The position numbers were made by a program, and so were the translations under genes. A stretch of DNA of 64,000 nucleotides from NCBI GenBank assembly GCA_949358305.1, contig OX442314.1, forward strand, positions 43,532,581 through 43,596,580, written 5' to 3'. Below the pieces are notes generated by a model, which worked only from the letters and a program-made list of their open reading frames with translations, was not told where the DNA came from and did no database searches. Below are positions 50,528-61,262 of this stretch, one piece after another; positions within the stretch are counted from its first letter, which is position 1, and the number at the start of each line of letters is the position of its first letter. This DNA is from Strigamia acuminata. Taxonomy: Eukaryota > Arthropoda > Chilopoda > Geophilomorpha > Linotaeniidae.

Positions 50528-51063
50528 TGTTGGTCTATTGGACCGCCAGTTGTGTCGATGTGACATAAAATCACATTCTTATTGTTTAATTATCTAATCT
50601 CGATGTATTTATCCCGTACTTATTTATATCCGATGATATTTGCTTATTTAGATCTTATACATTTGTTTATTGCTATTTAACACACAGCATCATGCTGTGT
50701 CCAGTGTTTCCTATTAATTCTCAATTTATTTGATTATATAATTCCAATTCACGACACCAGGTGTCGTTCTTGTATCAATTGCTTTTCCAAGATGGCGGCG
50801 ACCAGCGCCTGGCTCTCGCCTCATGGTTTTTCATATGTTTTCCCACTTGTATGTGAGTATTTTCCTTTGATTAAATTGCTTTTATGTTTTTAAGCACTTG
50901 TACGTTTAATTCCCGGCATATAAGCGAGGTTTCGCGGCCGTTTCGTCCGTTCATTATTGCCGAAGTCGCCCATACGCGCGTACGAGGCGTACGACGCGTT
51001 TTTGCTCATTTGCGCCCGAGATTTTGAGCATTTTTGGTTGTTTTCCTCTGCTGCCAACCCACA
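50528..51063 (+). repeat. Copia-2 5' LTR
   Basis: 536-bp LTR, TGTTGG...CCACA, followed directly by the primer-binding site; it differs from the 3' LTR by at most a base or two where compared (for example ATTTTGAGC against ATTTCGAGC near 51021/57724). Confidence 0.93.
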
Positions 51064-51065
51064 AT

Positions 51066-51083
51066 TGGTAGCAGAGGATGGTT
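51066..51083 (+). promoter_or_regulatory. Copia-2 primer-binding site (initiator Met tRNA)
   Basis: TGGTAGCAGAGGATGGTT starts 2 nt after the 5' LTR and is complementary to the 3' end expected of animal initiator Met tRNA. Ty1/copia elements commonly use this tRNA. Confidence 0.8.
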
Positions 51084-52013
51084 CTCATCCTTTGCACGCT
51101 ATTTTTCCACTAATTATTGCCGAAAATTCCGCGAATTTCGCGAATTTCGCGGCAATTTTGTATTTTTAGGTTTCCGCGACGATTTTCGGCATTTTTCGGA
51201 TGTTTCACGACGTGAGACGACGCCTACATCCTCACAACGCCTTGGCGACGTTGTGCACCAGTTATTTTCATTAATTATCGCCGAAAATTCCGCGGGTTTC
51301 GCGAATTTTGCGGCGATTTTGTCTTTTGCAGATTTCCGACGTTTCGACGACGTTCTTCGATTCGACGACGTCGAGCAGACGTCCGCCATCGAGAAACGAG
51401 ATTAATTCTCGCTGTGTCACACCCCGGCGTGTGCACAGTATCGCCGAACTTAAAAAACGACGATTTTCAACGCTTTAAGTGAAGAGCCTCGATTTGAATC
51501 GAGAAGAATTTGGATTTTCGAATCCAAATTGCGTTTTTCTCAGTTCTTCGAGAGAACTGTGCCGTGTTATCTGATTGCACGAGGCTGTGTGACAATCCAC
51601 AGCGATTCATCTATTTCTCCTTCATTTCGTGAAACTTTGTTAATTTTAAGTGGGTATTTTGGAGTGGGACACTATTAGTATCGGCACTGCCCTACGGACA
51701 AGTCTGTCCAAGCGGTGTTTGTATTCTAAAGCAAGGCTGAGCCCTGCGCCACCTAGCACTCCCGCAGCCCCAGGTGGCTATAAAGGAAGCTAGGGGGACA
51801 CTTGCTTTAGGTTCTCAGCCGATTGTAGCATCGGCTCCCCTTCTGGTGATATCCGCTTTGAACCACGTGGGAGGTGATTTAGTGAATAGTGCAACGATTT
51901 TGTGTGAACAAACATTCGTCCACACCTTCTGTGACTTAGTGAAGTGCTTCGATCGCCGTTATACCATTTCCTGAGTTTGTGTATTTTGCGTGGTGCGCCG
52001 AGTCTTCGCAACG
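51084..52013 (+). other. Copia-2 leader
   Basis: 930-nt untranslated leader. It contains a diverged tandem pair (TTAATTATCGCCGAAAATTC type, near 51110 and 51273) whose relative is also in the LTR. No coding frame before the ATG at 52014 is convincing. Confidence 0.5.
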
Positions 52014-55000
52014 ATGCAAAAGACAACGGAAACGACGGTCAGCAGGATTCCCATCCTTTCTGTCGGGAATTACGAGCCCTGGCAGAGAGCGATGCGGATG
52101 CTTTTGAAATCCGAGGGCCTTTGGAGGCATGTAACGGAGGAGAAGGAGGCCGATCATCTTTTGACTTTAACGGACAAAGAAAAAGAACGTTACATGGTTA
52201 AAAAGGACAAAGCTCTCGGGCATATCTACATGTATGTCAGCGAACCGAAACGTTCAGCCCTGGACAATTGTGACACTCCCAAACAGGCATGGGACGTCCT
52301 GGCAAAAGCGTACGCGCCTAGTTCGCGGGCGCGACGGGCAGCATTACGGTCGGAGTTCTTGACTTTGCATCTCGAACCCAATGAGGAAATGCAGGATTTC
52401 ATCAATAGAGTGGATCATTTTGTTCGTCAGTTGGCTGATATCAATGAAGTCACGACAGCTGATCATCACGCGTATCAATACCTCAACCGACTACTGCCCG
52501 AATACGCACAGGCAACGTTCGCCATATATCACTGGCCCGATCCAGAGTTCACTCCGACTAAAGTTGCCGAACAATTGATTTCCGAATATCTACGGTTGAA
52601 ACCGATGGGATTGCACAATGTACACTCATCTTCTGTGCATTCGTCTGTAAAAGGCCAACAATCCCGAAAGAATTCTCGTCCTCGTCGACCGTTATCGGAA
52701 ATTAAATGCTTCAACTGCAATGAGATGGGCCACTACGCGAACAAGTGTCCCCATCCACGACGGGAGGATCACAATCAACCCCCGGCATCGGCTTCTTTCC
52801 AACGCTCTCGAAGCAAGAGCAAGAAGCGCAACAAAAACGCCGCGCCCAAGCCCGACGATACGCGTCCGCGTGGTTGTTCTCGTCCAACACGAGAAGGGAC
52901 ATTCTTCGCCAGTGCCCCACAAGCCCCAGCGCGCCCAGTTGCACATTTCATGCAATCCAATGAATGGATTGTCGACTGTGGCGCGACGGACCACGTCTCC
53001 TATGTTCGAGCTTGGTTTACGGATTTTGTTGACATCGTGCCATTCGACATCGAACTCGGACAAGGCAAGTCCAAGGTGACTGGAAAAGGAAATGTCCGAC
53101 TTCTAACCAGGATAGATGACTGCAATTGCATTGTGAATTTGACGAACGTGCTTTTTGCACCGAATTTCGAGGCCAATTTGATTTCGGTTTCCAAAATCGA
53201 CAAAACACGTCATCACATACATTTCTACAACGGTGAAGTCAACATCTATCAATCGGACATTCGAAGTTCTATTCTTCGGGCGAAGGAGAAGGCTGGATTA
53301 TATTATGTGGACGGTTTATGTTCGACTCCTTCTGTGTCTGCGGTGATTTCGACCCCAGTGTCGACGATAATTCCGACACCCGTTCAGCAAACGCCGGCGC
53401 TGACTTATGTCACCACAGAAGTGGATTTTGAGAACATTCCGAAACCGAAGAAGGGGAAATCGAGACAAGGAGGCAACACGGATTTTCGAATAGAAATGCC
53501 GCCGATTCCGAAGCAAATTCAGAATCAAATTTCCAATCCGACCCAGTCTCTGCCTGTTCCCCAATCCACGCCTATCCAACCAGATCCTCCTATCCAATCC
53601 TATTCCAACGTTCTCCAATCCATTCCGACAACGCCATTACCTAATACTCCTCCTGCCATACCTCCTCCTCCGAGCAATCCTTCTAAGTCACCAAAGAAGG
53701 CAATTGCTAATCCTGCAACCATAAAGGATGCTACGGGGCTATGGCATAGCAGATTAGGGCATTTGCACACTAATGCAATGCGCCTGTTGGCGAATAATGA
53801 CCAAGTTTACGGAATGGAACCTGGAGAAGTTAAACAAGAACTCGCTTGCAATGACTGCCGTCTTGCAAAATCGATTAAAATTTCGCACAAACCGGACCTT
53901 CACCCGAGTACTACCAAAGCACTCGACCTCCTGCATATGGACGTGTGGGGGCCGGCTCCTGCAACATCTTTCGGTGGAGCTCGTTTCGTTTTAACGATCA
54001 TTGATGACGCTACACGATATGCTTGGATCACCCCATTAGCGCAGAAGTCCCAAGTCTTCGCATGCTTTAAGGACTTCGCCGCGAGAGTCGAACGGGTTGC
54101 GAATACAACAATCAAAGCCATTCGCACAGACCGTGGCGGTGAATTCATGTCCAATGAATTCGAGCGCTATTTGAAAGACAAAGGGATCCAAGGGCAGCGA
54201 ACGAACCCATCGAGCCCACAAATGAATGGAACGGCCGAACGCATTAACAGAACGATGGCAGACAACATCCGCGCGATTCATGAAGAAACCAAACTTCCGG
54301 CCGGTTTATGGGCAGAGCTTGCAGTGACTTTCGCTTATATCAAGAACAGAAGCCCTCACTCACGTTTGAAGAATCAAGTCCCCTATGTACTTTGGCGTGA
54401 GCGAGCGTTATCTCTCCGACACTTACGAAAGATCGGATCCAAATGTTGGGTCCACTACACAGCGCCGGGCCGTAAAAAGCTTGACCCACGCGCATGGGAA
54501 GGATATCTCGTTGGGTACGCGGTTGCAACTCGTGGCTATAGAATTTGGAATCCCATTGATAACAAGGTCACGGAGTCTGCACATGTCCGCATAGACGAAC
54601 ATCAATCGTATCGCAAATCCCTACGAAGCGTACCAAATGGCAACAATGAATCCTTCTATGAACCCAACAACGAGCAACAAAGAGTGTCATTCAACGACAC
54701 CATCGAATATGCAAACTGGTCGATCAAACCAGCGTCAGATGACGAACATTCGATATCCGAAGACAAATCTGTATCCAAGTCGGCTTCCAAATCAAAGACG
54801 CCACCGATACCGATTGTTCATATTCCACCCCCATCAACGCCGGAACGACAGTTATTAGAACTTTGTGCATCAACATTGCCGACTCCAGCTCGTGGTTCCG
54901 TATCGCATCCGATTACTAATGAGGAACACGAACAGATAGCTGAAGGGCAGGACACCGACGATGACGCCGAGCAGATCGAGGAATTTGCGGTTCAACCGGA

Positions 55001-57023
55001 CGCGGAAGAATTGCGACCGAATCAGTCTGCACATGTGTCACCCGAAACGTCCAATGCCAGTTCCCCCGGCCTTTCACCACCGACTTCCCCAAATCGTTTC
55101 ATTACGTTACGTAGGAAAGCCGGCCCGAACATTTTACAGCACACAATGCCAATCTTCGATCAGGGGCAAATGTCTCCATTGCCTCCTGGCGCAACACATG
55201 TTGCAGCTCCTTCTGCCGGCAAGACATCATTCTATTGGCGTTATGTCGGCGGAAACACAGTATTTCGTAAATGGATTCGCGAAGAACATCTACGCAAAGA
55301 TCAACAGCCAGGTTCGATAGACATCGACGTCTACTACTTCCCGGAACCCGGCCTCCGACTTCGATCTCGCAGAGACGTCGAAGAGTTCTGTGTTATGAAC
55401 AATCTCCCTTACGACCCCGAGTTATTCTTTTTCGGCAATATGGAGCATACACTACCATTGATTCCTCCAGCTCGACATGCCGCTCATCTCTGTCGCACCG
55501 AACCGTCATCGTATGCGGAAATTCCCAAATTCGACGACGCTCCAAAGTGGCATGAAGCCATCGGTGAAGAGTTAGGAACTTTTAAGGAGCGGGAAATTTA
55601 TGTCGAAGTGCCGAAACCGCCTAACACGACAATCCTGGGTTGTAAATGGATTTTTAAACTCAAATCAGACGCGACCGGCAAGATTACTCGATATCGTGCT
55701 CGACTTGTCGCCCAAGGCTTTCGCCAAACTTTCGGAATCGATTACGACGAGGTCTTCAGCCCAGTAGTGAACTTCGTCCTCATTCGTCTATTCTTTTGCC
55801 TTTTGGTAGTGCTACGAGGATGGAAAGATGCACACCTCGACGTCAAATGTGCATACCTGTACGGGGACCTGGAGCACAAGGTCTATATGCGCATCCCGGC
55901 AGGTGCCACCTGTAATCACCCCGACAACGTTTGGTTACTCGTGAAATCGCTTTACGGACTTCACCAGTCCGGTAGACAATGGTATTTGAAACTGGACGAA
56001 GCACTTCGAGCCCTCGGATTCCGAAAAATGCCTGCGTGCAATTGCGTTTACATCTATGGCAATTGTGCAGTTATGCTAGTCTACGTCGATGATATTGTAC
56101 TTTTCTACGCAGCCGACAGTGTTTTGGACCGGATTATTCGACTTATTACTTCGAAATTCGACATAGTCAACCTCGGCCCAATCACCAAACTGCTAGGAGT
56201 CGAGTTTATCCGCGAGATGGGACGCACTTACATTTCTCAACGTGCGTATATCGCGAAACTCATCACGAAGTACGGTACATCGACAAATCGACTCGTGAAA
56301 GTGCCAGTGACACCCGGAACCACATTAGTTCGAGCATCGACAGAAGACCTGATCGATTTTCCTTACCGCTCGCTTATCGGGTCACTGCTTTTTCTGGCAT
56401 CACGAACTCGCCCCGACATCTTATTTTCCGTCATATCGCTTTCGCAATTCAACACTTGCTACGATAACACCCACATCCGTGCGCTCCTTCAAGTTCTCCA
56501 GTACGTAGCGAATACTATTGATTACCGTATCGAACTTTCGAATTGTGCGTCAAGCCAATTATGGGCGTATACGGATGCATCGTGGGCTAGCGATTTGGCG
56601 ACATCTTTAAGTTTCGGTGGCTACATTACATATATCGGGAATGTGCCAATTGGCTGGTCGTGTCGAAAACAATCGACTGTCGCGTGTTCAACTATGGAAG
56701 CCGAATTCCTCGCCCTAGTTGAATGCGTGAAGGAAACCTTTTGGCTCGATAACATCTTCACCGAATTCCCGATTTTGAACCGCCTGTCTCGTCCGATTAT
56801 TTACTCCGATGCCTTAGCCAGCATACAATTCACATCCAACGACGTGGAAAACTCGAAGACGAAGCATATCCGCGTCAAGTATCACTGGCTCAGGGAATGG
56901 TTTACGGCAGGCTGTTTTGATCTCCGAAAAGTGTCCAGCGAACACAACGTCGCGGACATATTCACTAAGTGGCTCAGTTCAGAACGTCTTCAGTCGTTGA
57001 TCTCTCGTGTGTTCCGACTTTAG
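52014..57023 (+). CDS. Copia-2 Gag-Pol polyprotein with MBD-like domain
   Basis: The first ATG is 52014 (MQKTTETTVSR), giving 1,669 residues; numbers below count from 51990. Gag CCHC knuckle CFNCNEMGHYANKC (240-253). Protease VDCGATDHVS, Asp329, with Cys where Ser is usual. Pro-rich spacer 450-570. Integrase His586, His591, Cys620, Cys623, Asp651, Asp714, Glu750. Acidic linker, then at about 1078-1150 a segment with the methyl-CpG-binding-domain pattern: Trp1095, Arg1097, Arg1102, Asp1113, Tyr1115, Arg1125, Ser1126. Reverse transcriptase from about 1200 with YVDD 1365-1368, then RNase H (AYTDASWAS). Ty1/copia order throughout. No stop; all catalytic residues are present except the protease Ser-to-Cys change. 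Confidence 0.96.
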   Translation: MQKTTETTVSRIPILSVGNYEPWQRAMRMLLKSEGLWRHVTEEKEADHLLTLTDKEKERYMVKKDKALGHIYMYVSEPKRSALDNCDTPKQAWDVLAKAYAPSSRARRAALRSEFLTLHLEPNEEMQDFINRVDHFVRQLADINEVTTADHHAYQYLNRLLPEYAQATFAIYHWPDPEFTPTKVAEQLISEYLRLKPMGLHNVHSSSVHSSVKGQQSRKNSRPRRPLSEIKCFNCNEMGHYANKCPHPRREDHNQPPASASFQRSRSKSKKRNKNAAPKPDDTRPRGCSRPTREGTFFASAPQAPARPVAHFMQSNEWIVDCGATDHVSYVRAWFTDFVDIVPFDIELGQGKSKVTGKGNVRLLTRIDDCNCIVNLTNVLFAPNFEANLISVSKIDKTRHHIHFYNGEVNIYQSDIRSSILRAKEKAGLYYVDGLCSTPSVSAVISTPVSTIIPTPVQQTPALTYVTTEVDFENIPKPKKGKSRQGGNTDFRIEMPPIPKQIQNQISNPTQSLPVPQSTPIQPDPPIQSYSNVLQSIPTTPLPNTPPAIPPPPSNPSKSPKKAIANPATIKDATGLWHSRLGHLHTNAMRLLANNDQVYGMEPGEVKQELACNDCRLAKSIKISHKPDLHPSTTKALDLLHMDVWGPAPATSFGGARFVLTIIDDATRYAWITPLAQKSQVFACFKDFAARVERVANTTIKAIRTDRGGEFMSNEFERYLKDKGIQGQRTNPSSPQMNGTAERINRTMADNIRAIHEETKLPAGLWAELAVTFAYIKNRSPHSRLKNQVPYVLWRERALSLRHLRKIGSKCWVHYTAPGRKKLDPRAWEGYLVGYAVATRGYRIWNPIDNKVTESAHVRIDEHQSYRKSLRSVPNGNNESFYEPNNEQQRVSFNDTIEYANWSIKPASDDEHSISEDKSVSKSASKSKTPPIPIVHIPPPSTPERQLLELCASTLPTPARGSVSHPITNEEHEQIAEGQDTDDDAEQIEEFAVQPDAEELRPNQSAHVSPETSNASSPGLSPPTSPNRFITLRRKAGPNILQHTMPIFDQGQMSPLPPGATHVAAPSAGKTSFYWRYVGGNTVFRKWIREEHLRKDQQPGSIDIDVYYFPEPGLRLRSRRDVEEFCVMNNLPYDPELFFFGNMEHTLPLIPPARHAAHLCRTEPSSYAEIPKFDDAPKWHEAIGEELGTFKEREIYVEVPKPPNTTILGCKWIFKLKSDATGKITRYRARLVAQGFRQTFGIDYDEVFSPVVNFVLIRLFFCLLVVLRGWKDAHLDVKCAYLYGDLEHKVYMRIPAGATCNHPDNVWLLVKSLYGLHQSGRQWYLKLDEALRALGFRKMPACNCVYIYGNCAVMLVYVDDIVLFYAADSVLDRIIRLITSKFDIVNLGPITKLLGVEFIREMGRTYISQRAYIAKLITKYGTSTNRLVKVPVTPGTTLVRASTEDLIDFPYRSLIGSLLFLASRTRPDILFSVISLSQFNTCYDNTHIRALLQVLQYVANTIDYRIELSNCASSQLWAYTDASWASDLATSLSFGGYITYIGNVPIGWSCRKQSTVACSTMEAEFLALVECVKETFWLDNIFTEFPILNRLSRPIIYSDALASIQFTSNDVENSKTKHIRVKYHWLREWFTAGCFDLRKVSSEHNVADIFTKWLSSERLQSLISRVFRL

Positions 57024-57217
57024 ACTTTATCATGACATTCTTTCGTTATTTACCCGACTTCGAGGATCACCGAGTTTCTGAGGGAATATTCGGGCCTACG
57101 TGGCGTTTTCAATAACAGTACCCGGCTCGGCGATTCGACTTTATTGTTTATTTACGATTATCTTTATCTACTGTAATTCCAGTAACTGTATTTCGTTTCC
57201 CCTGATTCTATCTCCAT

Positions 57218-57230
57218 CGAAAGGGGGAAT
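57218..57230 (+). promoter_or_regulatory. Copia-2 polypurine tract
   Basis: CGAAAGGGGGAAT lies immediately before the 3' LTR start TGTTGG. Confidence 0.8.
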
Positions 57231-57766
57231 TGTTGGTCTATTGGACCGCCAGTTGTGTCGATGTGACATAAAATCACATTCTTATTGTTTAATTATCTAA
57301 TCTCGATGTATTTATCCCGTACTTATTTATATCCGATGATATTTGCTTATTTAGATCTTATACATTTGTTTATTGCTATTTAACACACAGCATCATGCTG
57401 TGTCCAGTGTTTCCTATTAATTCTCAATTTATTTGATTATATAATTCCAATTCACGACACCAGGTGTCGTTCTTGTATCAATTGCTTTTCCAAGATGGCG
57501 GCGACCAGCGCCTGGCTCTCGCCTCATGGTTTTTCATATGTTTTCCCACTTGTATGTGAGTATTTTCCTTTGATTAAATTGCTTTTATGTTTTTAAGCAC
57601 TTGTACGTTTAATTCCCGGCATATAAGCGAGGTTTCGCGGCCGTTTCGTCCGTTCATTATTGCCGAAGTCGCCCATACGCGCGTACGAGGCGTACGACGC
57701 GTTTTTGCTCATTTGCGCCCGAGATTTCGAGCATTTTTGGTTGTTTTCCTCTGCTGCCAACCCACA
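57231..57766 (+). repeat. Copia-2 3' LTR
   Basis: 536-bp copy of the 5' LTR, followed by TATAC and the 5' half of the kinase gene. Confidence 0.93.
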
Positions 57767-58341
57767 TATACCTCCTTATCGGCAATCACACACACATTAT
57801 CCGGCTTTATGTCCGCGTGAATTATATTACACGTGGTGTGCAAGTATTCCAGCGCTTCAAGCACCTGCCTGATGATGATTTTGACACTGGTCAATGATGG
57901 GAGACCTCTATGGACAAACTCAATCAAATTCTCACCCAAAACTTCAAACACCATGCAAACATGAGTGTCCGTACCGCTAGACATGTTAAAATAGTCGAGT
58001 AACTGTACTACCTTGTCCTTGTGAGGACCATTGCATTTTGTAATACACGTGAGCAGTTTTATTTCCTTCATGGCGAGAAATTTGAAGCGTGAGCCAGTTT
58101 TAACGATCTTCAATGCCACGAAGCGTGTGGTCTGAGTGTCGCGACACAGCCACACACGCGAGGAATAGCCGGCACCGAGAGTGCGCAGAGCGATGTACCT
58201 GTTATAATACGTTTCGCCAATTATCACGGGGTAGTGGCCAATCTGGCCATCTTTGCAAGCAATCTCTGCATCTTCCTGTGCTTTGATAGATTCAACAGTA
58301 CGATCTGTGGCTTGATTAAAACATTTAATTACTGCGTCCAT
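57767..58341 (-). pseudogene. SRPK-like kinase, N-terminal half (cut by Copia-2)
   Basis: From ATG 58341, 190 codons encode the N-lobe and catalytic loop: GHYPVIIGETYYNRY (SRPK-type lead-in), glycine loop LGAGYSSRVWL, VALKIV with Lys78, Glu93 in MKEIKLL, VFEVLGENLIEF, and HADIKPDN (HRD form HxD as in SRPKs, usually HTDIKPEN). It breaks at codon 191, inside the TATAC duplication; the frame continues exactly at 50527, so removing the element would give 357 residues without a spacer insert. The gene has no intron, so it may be a retrocopy. Disruption in the catalytic loop makes this allele non-functional. Confidence 0.87.
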
Positions 58342-59292
58342 TTTGTTATTTTACTTACAAGTTAGTTTGTATGAGATTGGAAGATTACTCGATCAAGATC
58401 AAACACGAAATAAATTATTAAATCCAAAATTTTTCTTTATATACCGATAGTCTATTATTATACGTAACGTATAAACGACGTTATTGTTAACAAGGGTAGG
58501 GACCACAATAACCCATTAATAAAAATCATTGGCAGAACCGACGTTACCTTTGAAACAATCCAACGTTACGATTACGTATACCCCAGTAGAGATATTTAAT
58601 TAATTACATTGTGTATTTTTTAGTCGATAAAATAAATTAATCCATTTTTTTACACACTTTATTTGGAACCGTATACAATGCACTTGATTCAAAACCAAAA
58701 CGTTTCTCACACACAAAAAATTACTTGATGTACGATTTATCCTTGAAATTGATTTAATACTTGTAAATTAAACCTGTTACGAAATCTAACGTCCTTCATA
58801 AAATAAAAATAAAATACAAAATTAAAATATTTATCGCTTGATGTATAGTATTTCTATAAACGTTTTGTTCCTCTTCCTCTTATAAGTTATTATTGTTTGG
58901 GGGCGGTAAACAGTTGGAAACGAAGCCATATTTTCTTATCATCATCCACCTACAAAAATTAAAGACGAGCTCATTAACACTTAAGGGTGAACCTGGACAT
59001 CAAAACCATTTCTTTCGTTTGTTGTTGTTGTTACATCACGTTTACAACGCAAAAATTGAGGAAAAATAGCTCAAGATATTTATACCAGCACTGACCGTGT
59101 TTCTATGAAATGCGTACAAAGGTTCCTGATAAGATAAGAGCTGGATAAAAACGTTACGCTCTCATTTTAATTTTCAGTCAACAAAAAAGTGATACATATT
59201 GGTGGAATAATCGCAAAGTATAAAAATTTGTCGTTTTAAAAATTTGTTTATTTATTTGTTTTTGGTTGATGACTTTCATAGTTCGTATAATA
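58342..59292. other. Divergent promoter region with elongin C flank scar
   Basis: The GTATAC-rich upstream patch (about 58440-58590) resembles that upstream of elongin C, and 58600-59120 resembles the elongin C 3' flank (compare 16440-16750: AACGCAAAAATTGAGGAAAA, AGCTCAAGATATT), but the elongin C gene between them is absent. The SRPK-like gene starts leftward at 58341, the SDR gene rightward at 59293. Confidence 0.6.
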
Positions 59293-61021
59293 ATGACGGC
59301 TAAATGCGTGGGCTGCGTGAATATGCGAGGCAAAATTGCCATCATCACAGGTAAGAGAGCCTTCATTTAAGTGGTCTGAGAAAATTGTCATCTTGTGTAT
59401 GTTGCTTATAATTTACATACATTATAAGAATTAGGCATAATTTAAAAAAAAATTAAAACATTTAAAGATGTGACGATGGTGGACCAGCGCTAATCATCAC
59501 CTACAATGTTGCGAGATAAGGTTTTAGCTAAACAGTGACCTTGTGTGCAAGAGATAAAATAAAGTAAGGAGTCATGAGTTTTCTCAAATCAGTTAACATT
59601 TATTTAAGTAAATATAATTGAACCTATATAAATATCCAGACCCGCAAATGACCAAATTAATACAAGGCATTAAACTATACAATTTAAGGGGCCTGAGCCC
59701 TAAAATAATATCATTTAAGAGTCCTGTTCTATCGGTCCAGATAAGGGGGAAACTTCCCTTTTATCTGTAAATAAAGATATCGTCTCATATCGATTTGATT
59801 TAACTTCTCGTATGGTTCCATGATAAACAATAAACACCTGCCATTATTCTTATTCCATTTACAGCTTCCAGTTCCGGAATAGGCGAAGCAATAGCTCTAC
59901 GTTTGTCCGCTGCTGGCGCTAGCGTTTGCTTAAATGGCCGCGACGAGTCGGCACTGAAGAACGTGCAGGCATCCTGTGAAAAAATAAGCCCCACAAACGA
60001 AAAGGTTGGAAACAAAACAGCAGGATTTAATTAAACTTGACTTCTTTTAACTTTTTTTTGCAGCATTTTTACGTTGTAGGTGATTTGTTGATCGAAAAAT
60101 GCAGGGAGGAATTGGTATCAAAGACCATTGAAAAATATGGAAAAATTGATATTTTAATCAACAATGCAGGAGGAGGAATGGGCGCACACAGCACCACACT
60201 CGATGGGTTTTCAATAACTGCACTGGATGAAGCGATAGACATAAACCTACGGTAAAAATTCCGGTTAAAAAGAGTGCTACGAATGTGTAACATTAATTCA
60301 TAGTGTTCCCTATCACATCACGCAATTGAGTTTACCTCACCTAATTAAAAGTGAGGGCTGCATCGTAAACATCGGTAGTTCAATCACCAACAGCTTCGTA
60401 AGTCTATCGTATATATATTAAAATACTACTAATAATAAAAAGCAATCCTTTTTAACAGAGTCCAATGGGGCTGAACTACGGCACAACTAAATCAGCTCTT
60501 GAGTATTTTTCCAAGTGTCTTGCAGTTGGTGAGTGTTATTGAAATAATTGTTTATCTACATAATTAATTATATATATATTTTTTAATAATTTCAGCTGTA
60601 GGCTCTAAACAGGTCCGAGTTAATGTTGTGAGGTGAATCTGTGAAAATTATTATCCATAAATTGAATTTACATACGATGCAGCATACTAATTAATATAAT
60701 TCAATGATTTCATTAAGTCCTGGAAGTATTACAACTGAAAAGTCGCATTTACGTCATGGACTAACACGAGAAGAATATCTTAAGGTGAATTCGCCTAATT
60801 AAAATTGAAACAATTAAAATGTTCGCATCTAAACCTCATTGTTACAGCGCCAAGCTATGCTAGCACGTCTTCATGGACTACAACGATGTGGAACACCAGA
60901 AGAAGTAGCTGAAGTAGTTGCGTTTCTGGCATCTGACGCCGCATCTTTTGTTACCGGAAGTACTTATTTAGTAGACGGAGGTGTCAGTGTTGCAGCACCT
61001 TCGGCATGCTACCGAAGTTAA
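59293..61021 (+). CDS. Short-chain dehydrogenase/reductase, eight exons
   Basis: Exons: 59293-59350, 59865-60004, 60064-60251, 60304-60397, 60459-60528, 60596-60632, 60718-60784, 60848-61021; 828 nt, 275 residues. All introns are GT-AG and frames stay open across every join. The Rossmann cofactor motif TASSSGIG spans the first join; NNAGGG, the Ser of [10 protein letters not shown] and the catalytic pair YGTTK (Tyr and Lys) follow, then VNVVSPGSI and a C-terminal [12 protein letters not shown]. This is a classical SDR that oxidises or reduces a small alcohol/ketone with NAD(P)H, close in form to FabG-like 3-oxoacyl reductases; the substrate cannot be told. Intron 1 is 514 bp, the others 52-85 bp. 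AATAAA lies near 61050. The gene is intact. Confidence 0.93.
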
Positions 61022-61262
61022 AATTTGTAACTAAGTTATCTTTATGACAATAATAAACATCATTAAACACAAAAATCAGGAATTTTATGTATCGAAATTG
61101 ATGCAAATAAATACTTTGACGTAATAAAAGCCCAAAGAGCCTTTAAATAACGGTTGAGTTATGATATGCTGCGATCCGGGTTGATATCCACTTAATTCCT
61201 AATAAATTAAGCAGAAACCGCAGGTGAATGCTTTACAAGACTTACAATCGGCGGCCAAAACT
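61022..61262. other. SDR 3' flank
   Basis: AT-rich with the SDR polyadenylation signal; no gene is seen. Confidence 0.4.

Larger units (their letters stand above)
50528..57766 (+). mobile_element. Copia-2: complete Ty1/copia retrotransposon with MBD-like module
   Basis: The element is 7,239 bp with 536-bp LTRs at 50528-51063 and 57231-57766, a 5-bp target duplication TATAC (50523-50527 and 57767-57771), an initiator-Met-type primer-binding site, a 950-nt leader, one long Gag-Pol frame and a polypurine tract. At 7.2 kb it is large for copia, due to a Pro-rich protease-integrase spacer and a long integrase-RT linker. It inserted in the same region's only SRPK-like gene. Confidence 0.95.

Noticed and set aside
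50528-50566. Kinase C-terminal half starting at its own ATG (MSHRHNWRSN...)
   Set aside because: The first 13 residues come from the Copia-2 LTR. The true frame continues from the other half across the target duplication.
59467-59836. Solo LTR in SDR intron 1
   Set aside because: The segment starts TGTGACGATGG and could end ATAAACA, but there is no target duplication and no second copy in the window.
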